Assembly (NCBI RefSeq): GCF_900109465.1
Contig: NZ_FOAZ01000007.1
Coordinates: 100,840-164,839 of the forward strand
DNA: 64,000 bases
Reading direction: 5' to 3'
DNA from: Streptacidiphilus jiangxiensis
GTDB lineage: Bacteria; Actinomycetota; Actinomycetes; Streptomycetales; Streptomycetaceae
Under the pieces are notes generated by a model. It ran no database searches. It was given only the letters and a program-made list of their open reading frames with translations, and was not told the origin of the DNA. The position numbers and the translations under genes were made by a program. Shown here in pieces: positions 59,800-64,000 of the stretch (position 1 is its first letter; every line of letters begins with the position of its first letter).

Positions 59800-59979
59800 A
59801 GGCGAAGCATGGCGGTGGCCCCTTGAACTTTCCAGATGACCGTCATGGGTGGTCGGGGATCCTGCGATCCCGTCCGAACGGGTGGACTCGCAGGGGCCGG
59901 GAGTGGACGCTCGTCGCGGCGCGGTGCGCGGGTGGTGATCTGGTCGTCGGATCCCGTGACCTTGGAAGAGGAACCCGCA

Positions 59980-61179
59980 ATGCGATGCACCCCCCGCCGC
60001 AGGCTCTTCGCCCTGACACTTGCCCTGGCGGCAGTGCTGGCCCCCATCGCGGTGGGCCCGGCGACGCCCGTCCAGGCCGCGACCGCCACCGGCGACCACA
60101 CGAACCCCTGCCCGCCCGACCGGCTCGGCCCCGAGGTGGCCGCCCGGCTGGACCGAGCGATCGAGGACGTCCGACGGCAGGCGAAGATCCCGGGCGTCGT
60201 GGTCGGGCTGTGGATGCCGGGCCGGGGCAGCTACGTCCGCGCGACCGGCGTCGCCGACACCTCCACCGGTGCGCGCATGCGTGAGGACTCGTTCTTCCGG
60301 ATCGGCAGCGAGACCAAGACCTTCACCGTGACCGCGCTGCTGGAACTCGTGGACGACGGTCTGGTCCGACTGGACGACCCCATCTCCGCATACGTCCGTG
60401 GCGTGCCGCGCGGCACCGAAATCAGCCTGCGTCAGCTCGCGGAGATGCGTAGCGGACTGTTCCCCTACTCCTTGGACAAGGGCTTCGCGCACGACCTGCT
60501 CAGCGATCCGACACGCAGCTTCACCCCGCAGCAGGTGCTCGCCTACGGGTACCGGCACCGGAACACCTTCGACCCCGGCGCCCGGTTCCAGTACTCCAAC
60601 TCCAATCTGGTACTGCTGGGCCTGGTGGTCGAGAAGGTCAGCCACATGCGCCTGGCCGACTTCCTACGCGAGCGGGTACTGCGCCCGGCCCACCTGCACG
60701 ACACGCTGCTCCCGCACGGGGCCGAGTTCCCGGCACCGCACCCGCACGGCTACACCGACCAGACCCTGAGCGGCGCGACCGAGGACGCCACGCACTGGAA
60801 CCCCAGTTGGGGCTGGGCGGCGGGTGCGATGATCTCGAACCTGCGGGACCTGCGCAGCTGGGCGGTGACCGTCGCCACCGGGCGCCTGCTGAGCCCGCAG
60901 ACCCAGGCCCAGCGGCTGACCACGCTGCCGACCGGCTTCCCGGGCACCAGCTACGGTCTCGGCATCTTCGACTCCAACGGGTGGATCGGACACAACGGCT
61001 CCATCCCCGGCTACGAGTCGGTGACCGTCTACCTGCCCGCGGAGCGAGCCACGCTCGTCATCCTGATCAACACTGACTCCAGCAGCCAGGGCCAGGAGCC
61101 CTCCACCCTGCTCGCCCGTGCGATCACCGGCATCGTCACCCCGGACCACGTCTACGACGGCTCGTCCACCACCAACTGA
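59980..61179 (+). CDS. Secreted serine hydrolase (beta-lactamase/DD-peptidase, S12 family)
   Basis: 399 aa, GGAAGAGG before the ATG. A Sec signal peptide (CTPRRRLFALTLALAAVLAP, cleavage near VQAA) precedes a catalytic domain with SETK (110-113), Tyr205-Ser-Asn207 (YxN) and IGHNGSIPGYES (HxG). These are the three motifs of class C beta-lactamases and D-alanyl-D-alanine carboxypeptidases; streptomycete members include the R61-type. It acts on cell-wall peptides or beta-lactams outside the membrane. A hairpin terminator follows. Confidence 0.95.
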   Translation: MRCTPRRRLFALTLALAAVLAPIAVGPATPVQAATATGDHTNPCPPDRLGPEVAARLDRAIEDVRRQAKIPGVVVGLWMPGRGSYVRATGVADTSTGARMREDSFFRIGSETKTFTVTALLELVDDGLVRLDDPISAYVRGVPRGTEISLRQLAEMRSGLFPYSLDKGFAHDLLSDPTRSFTPQQVLAYGYRHRNTFDPGARFQYSNSNLVLLGLVVEKVSHMRLADFLRERVLRPAHLHDTLLPHGAEFPAPHPHGYTDQTLSGATEDATHWNPSWGWAAGAMISNLRDLRSWAVTVATGRLLSPQTQAQRLTTLPTGFPGTSYGLGIFDSNGWIGHNGSIPGYESVTVYLPAERATLVILINTDSSSQGQEPSTLLARAITGIVTPDHVYDGSSTTN

Positions 61180-61218
61180 GCACGGGGGCAGTTCGCCGAA
61201 TGCTCAAGCCGGTGGCCG

Positions 61219-61254
61219 CACGCGACCTCCGCGAGGTCTCGCGGAGGTCGCGTG
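61219..61254. terminator. Bidirectional hairpin terminator
   Basis: Sixteen-bp perfect stem (CACGCGACCTCCGCGA and its complement) with a GGTC loop, between the convergent serine hydrolase and ABM-like genes. Confidence 0.9.
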
Positions 61255-61258
61255 AGGC

Positions 61259-61561
61259 TCAGCCCTCGAAGGTCCGTTCGTTGATCAGGTCGAGGTTGCG
61301 GAACGCGGGGGGACCGTCGCAGAGCGCGGCGAGCTGCGCTGCGAACTCTGCCGTCTCGGGACGGTTGGAGTTGTCCATGGCCTGCTCGTAGGAGGGAAAC
61401 TCCACGATGTTCAGGTACACGTTGTCCTGGTCGCGGTCGCGGACCTGCACAGCGCGGGTCACCAGTCGATGGCCTTCGTTCTTCTCGACCCAGGCGTCCA
61501 GGAGGGCGTTGAAGTCGTCGATGCGACTGGTCTTGAACTCAATGATCTGTACGAATTTCAT
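61259..61561 (-). CDS. Dimeric alpha-beta barrel (ABM-like) protein
   Basis: 100 aa. MKFVQIIEFKTSRIDDFNAL, VTRAVQVRDRDQDNVYLNIV, EFPSYEQAMDNS and the C-terminal FRNLDLINER form the ferredoxin-like alpha+beta pattern of the antibiotic biosynthesis monooxygenase (ABM) and related families. Proteins of this size are typically ligand-binding or monooxygenase dimers. The region upstream (61562-61610) is a TCGGCTCGGATCGG low-complexity repeat, so the promoter may be displaced. Confidence 0.8.
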   Translation of the reverse strand: MKFVQIIEFKTSRIDDFNALLDAWVEKNEGHRLVTRAVQVRDRDQDNVYLNIVEFPSYEQAMDNSNRPETAEFAAQLAALCDGPPAFRNLDLINERTFEG

Positions 61562-61610
61562 GGCTCGGCTTTCTCGGCTCGGATCGGCTCGGCTCGGATC
61601 GGTTCGGCGG
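61562..61610. repeat. Low-complexity CTCGGATCGG repeats
   Basis: Two tandem copies of TCGGCTCGGATCGG-type units and partial copies directly upstream of the ABM-like gene. Confidence 0.75.
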
Positions 61611-61724
61611 GAGGGCGAGTGAGCTGCCCCCTCCAGAGTCCGCCGGTATGGCCCGGTGCGCGCGTCGCCTCACCCTTTTTGGGCCCACGTGGAACGGATG
61701 ACCTTGGGAGCGCATGGTTGACGT

Positions 61725-62843
61725 GTGGGAGAACCGAAGGAAAGCGGCGCTCTGTGGTCGTCATGGCGCAGTCGTCCTGTGCTGGCCTTGATTCCTTTCG
61801 GGTTCGTCGTTGCGGTCACGGTCTTCGACCTGGTGACCCCCGACGACGTTCACTACGGTGTGCTGCTCATCCTGGCGCCCATGATCGCGGCGATGGTCGG
61901 AGGGCCGTGGCTCACCGCAGGGGTAGGACTCCTCGCCGTCTGTGTCCAGGCCTACATTGCCGCCCATCTGAACGTGCTGGCCGTGCACCGCGACGAGGCC
62001 CTTCAGATCATCGCCACGACGGCGCTCTCCACGCTGGTCGTGGCCCTGTCCCGGATCCGTGAGCGCCGCCTGCGGCAGATGGAGCAGATCCGGTCCGTGT
62101 CGGAAGCCGCTCAGCGCGCCCTCATGCGGCCCTTGCCCAACCGTCTTGGCCCGCTGCGGGTCGCTTCGTTCTACCTGGCCGCCGCCGACCAGGCCGAGAT
62201 CGGCGGGGACCTGTACACCGCCACCCTCATCCCGGGCGCCGCCCGCATGATCATCGGCGATGTGCGCGGCAAGGGCCTGACCGCCGTCGGCGAGTCCGCG
62301 CTGCTGATCGGCGCGTTCCGCCAGGCTGCCGACAGCCACGCCTCCTTGGGGGAACTGGCGGCAGCGCTCGACCTCAGCGTCAGCCGTTACCTTGCCGATT
62401 TCGTCGACGACTACGCACATGCCGCTGAGCACTTCATTACGGCGCTGCTCCTGCACATCCCCGGTAACGCGGCGACCGTGGAGATCACCAACTGCGGACA
62501 CCCGCCGCCCCTACTGATCCACAACGGCGAGGTTCGGTTCCTCGACAGCTCCAACCCCGTCCCGCCGCTGGGCATGCACGTGCTGTCCGTGACCGGCTAC
62601 ACGGCCGACACGTTCGCCTTCGAGGCCGGCGACACCCTCCTGCTGTACACCGACGGGGTCATCGAGGCCCGGAACCGGGACGGAGAGTTCTACCCGCTGC
62701 CGGAACGGGTCGAGCAGTGGGCCGGGGGTACACCGGAGGTCCTGGTGGAACGCCTCAAGCACGACCTGCTCGGCCACTGCGGCGGGCGACTCGGTGACGA
62801 CGCGGCTGCCATAGCGATCAGGAGACCCGAGGCCGGAGACTGA
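61725..62843 (+). CDS. SpoIIE/PP2C-type phosphatase with membrane domain
   Basis: 372 aa from GTG 61725 (no strong ribosome site; the start is uncertain). Three to four hydrophobic helices occupy residues 15-105, then a linker (RLRQMEQIRSVSEAAQRALM) leads to the phosphatase domain with FYLAAADQAEIGGDLYTATL, IIGDVRGKGLTAVGESALL and TLLLYTDGVIEARNRDGEF. The conserved Asp residues (GGDLY, GDVRGKG, TDGV, GDDAAA) bind the metals. These enzymes dephosphorylate STAS-type antagonists to switch sigma factors; the STAS protein at 36919 is a possible but unlinked partner. Confidence 0.93.
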   Translation: MGEPKESGALWSSWRSRPVLALIPFGFVVAVTVFDLVTPDDVHYGVLLILAPMIAAMVGGPWLTAGVGLLAVCVQAYIAAHLNVLAVHRDEALQIIATTALSTLVVALSRIRERRLRQMEQIRSVSEAAQRALMRPLPNRLGPLRVASFYLAAADQAEIGGDLYTATLIPGAARMIIGDVRGKGLTAVGESALLIGAFRQAADSHASLGELAAALDLSVSRYLADFVDDYAHAAEHFITALLLHIPGNAATVEITNCGHPPPLLIHNGEVRFLDSSNPVPPLGMHVLSVTGYTADTFAFEAGDTLLLYTDGVIEARNRDGEFYPLPERVEQWAGGTPEVLVERLKHDLLGHCGGRLGDDAAAIAIRRPEAGD

Positions 62844-62972
62844 GGGCCGGGCCCCAGCCCCGAGTCCGACCTCGCGCACATCCTGGGAGCTGTCCGGCCG
62901 AGTGCAGGGCGCTGTTCGTCTCATGCGAACGCGTGGCTGTCTCATCGAACTCGGTCGAGAAGAGCGCATCGC

Positions 62973-63428
62973 ATGCACGAAGATCTACGGATGGATCACC
63001 TGCTGGTAGGCCACTGGAGCAGCCTTCCCTTCTCCTACGGCGTCATGGAAGCCTCTGAGCTCGCGTTCCTCGGTGACGGAAGGGGTTGGAGCACCTGGTT
63101 CAACGTGGAAGGACTGTGCGTCACACGCTTCACCTGGCGGTGCCCGGAATCGGGAGTCCTGGAGCTGAGTGCGCTGTGGATGGTTCAGGGAACCCTCAGC
63201 CAGGAGCCCGGACCGCCGGCCTTCTCCTCGATGGAACCGGCCGAGCGACTCGACGAGGTCACGCGGCATCGCTACGTCGTCGGCCCTGCCGTCCCGATGC
63301 CCGATGCCGAGCCGTTGATCGCGGTGAGCTTCGAGGATCCAGTGGAGTTCTGCCACCAGTACGCCAGGGGCTCGGCGCTGATCCGGCCCGAGGAAGACCC
63401 CACCCACCTCGTCTTGCCCTATCAGTAG
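62973..63428 (+). CDS. Hypothetical protein
   Basis: 151 aa from ATG 62973, with GAAGAG upstream; ATG 62991 would remove six residues. LLVGHWSSLPFSYGVMEASE, GWSTWFNVEGLCVTRFTWRC and SFEDPVEFCHQYARGSALI suggest a beta-rich protein related to streptomycete hypothetical proteins, but no domain name can be given. Its last 7 bp overlap the stop of the convergent gene. Confidence 0.75.
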   Translation: MHEDLRMDHLLVGHWSSLPFSYGVMEASELAFLGDGRGWSTWFNVEGLCVTRFTWRCPESGVLELSALWMVQGTLSQEPGPPAFSSMEPAERLDEVTRHRYVVGPAVPMPDAEPLIAVSFEDPVEFCHQYARGSALIRPEEDPTHLVLPYQ

Positions 63429-63991
63429 CCGGTCAGAGCCTCGTGGTTGCCGTTCACTCGGACGGCGACCGGGGCGAGGTCGGGCCAGGGACGTCCCGCA
63501 GTGTCGGACGCAGCCGACCGGAGGACGTCAAGGAGCGCGAACCCCGGATAGTCCCGACTCGCGTAGTCGTGGGCGTAGTAGAGGCTGTAGTAGCTCACGA
63601 CTCGCCGTTGAGTGCGTGCAAAGAAGGCGGGGTTGTCCACGATGAACCGCCCGAAAGCCAGGTGGCCGTCGGTGCCGGGTGCGGCGAGTTCGCGGAGTTC
63701 GTCCAGGATGACCGCAAGGATCTCCACGACGTACTCGCCGACCAGCTGCAGGACGAAGGGCACAACCCACGAGTCCGTGCAGCCGACCACCTTCTCGAGA
63801 TGGCGCTGCCTGACCTTCCCGTCGTGGTGCCGCGAGTACAGGCAGTGCAGGAGCTGCCGTTGGCGCGGTGAGAGCGATGCCACCGCCTCAGGCGGGGGCT
63901 CATCGTTGTAGAGGCGCCCGGGGATCGAAACCTGCCGGCCCTCGACAACGACCGGGAACGGGGCATGCGGCCGGAACCGAGAAGCAGGCAT
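63422..63991 (-). CDS. Hypothetical protein (start near or beyond window edge)
   Basis: 189 aa if the ATG at 63991 is the start; the frame stays open to the last base, so it could begin outside the window. Residues about 39-70 (ASLSPRQRQLLHCLYSRHHD, GKVRQRHLEKVVGC) may be a helical DNA- or partner-binding segment, followed by AFGRFIVDNPAFFARTQRRV and YYAHDYASRDYPGFALLDV. No family was recognised. Confidence 0.7.
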   Translation of the reverse strand: MPASRFRPHAPFPVVVEGRQVSIPGRLYNDEPPPEAVASLSPRQRQLLHCLYSRHHDGKVRQRHLEKVVGCTDSWVVPFVLQLVGEYVVEILAVILDELRELAAPGTDGHLAFGRFIVDNPAFFARTQRRVVSYYSLYYAHDYASRDYPGFALLDVLRSAASDTAGRPWPDLAPVAVRVNGNHEALTGY

Positions 63992-64000
63992 CACGGCCCG

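Overview
The window is 64 kb of very GC-rich DNA with strong third-position G/C bias, frequent GTG/TTG starts, GGAGG-type ribosome sites, many LAL, PadR, MarR, ArsR and HxlR regulators, F420-type enzymes and Tat/Sec-secreted small proteins. This points to an actinomycete of the Streptomyces/Kitasatospora/Streptacidiphilus type. No rRNA, tRNA, CRISPR array or core housekeeping operon was seen. It reads as an accessory chromosomal region, possibly arm-like, and the genus is an inference.

Layout. 1-670: DUF4331 protein (cut by the left edge) and a small Tat-exported protein. 1118-6575: a tightly coupled operon of HTH protein, 726-aa protein, 231-aa HTH protein and DEAH helicase with helicase-associated repeats; its order and sizes recall the Tap/Tpg telomere system of linear replicons. 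6592-14287: two paralogous alpha/beta hydrolases flanking two giant LAL (LuxR-type) regulators, with a shared palindromic operator. 14331-16912: carotenoid oxygenase plus membrane protein, divergent from a PadR regulator with two matching operators. 16945-24523: membrane protein, GH15 hydrolase, Ddn-type nitroreductase, amidohydrolase with a divergent AsnC/Lrp regulator, and an LtrA-type membrane protein. 24540-28584: a MarR-controlled oxidoreductase cluster (NTF2-like, aldo/keto reductase, FMN reductase, YceI, pirin) with four MarR boxes. 28650-31245: P-loop kinase fused to the remnant of a broken IS256-type transposase, a small secreted protein inside a 32-bp direct repeat, and an orphan Imm51-like protein.

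31246-35565 is the most striking locus. A small helical protein ends in a short motif (consensus NxFxGxTAxQxG). It overlaps a 1256-aa STAND NTPase with 12 near-identical TPR-like units whose N-terminus carries the same motif. A third, truncated ORF downstream starts with the motif again. This is the layout expected of a bacterial NLR plus membrane-acting effector joined by an amyloid signalling motif, i.e. a probable anti-phage or self/non-self cell-death system.

35950-48715: GNAT, STAS, lipoprotein, membrane-anchored glutaredoxin, a paralogous pair of hypothetical proteins, P-loop kinases, LLM flavoenzyme, GT87 and acyltransferase-3 membrane enzymes, SRPBCC protein, DUF574-type methyltransferase and zinc-ribbon proteins. 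48760-51111: HTH/NB-ARC/TPR regulator with GTCCGGAC repeats upstream. 51768-64000: duplicated-domain secreted protein, ArsR-SRPBCC operon with two operators, thiolase divergent from an HxlR regulator, ferredoxin-P450 pair, coiled-coil protein, secreted serine hydrolase, ABM-like protein, SpoIIE phosphatase and hypotheticals.

A recurrent regulatory theme is TANNNT 6-8 bases before the start codon, i.e. candidate leaderless mRNAs, mostly at regulator genes. All functional calls are by eye from sequence and family memory; no search was run.
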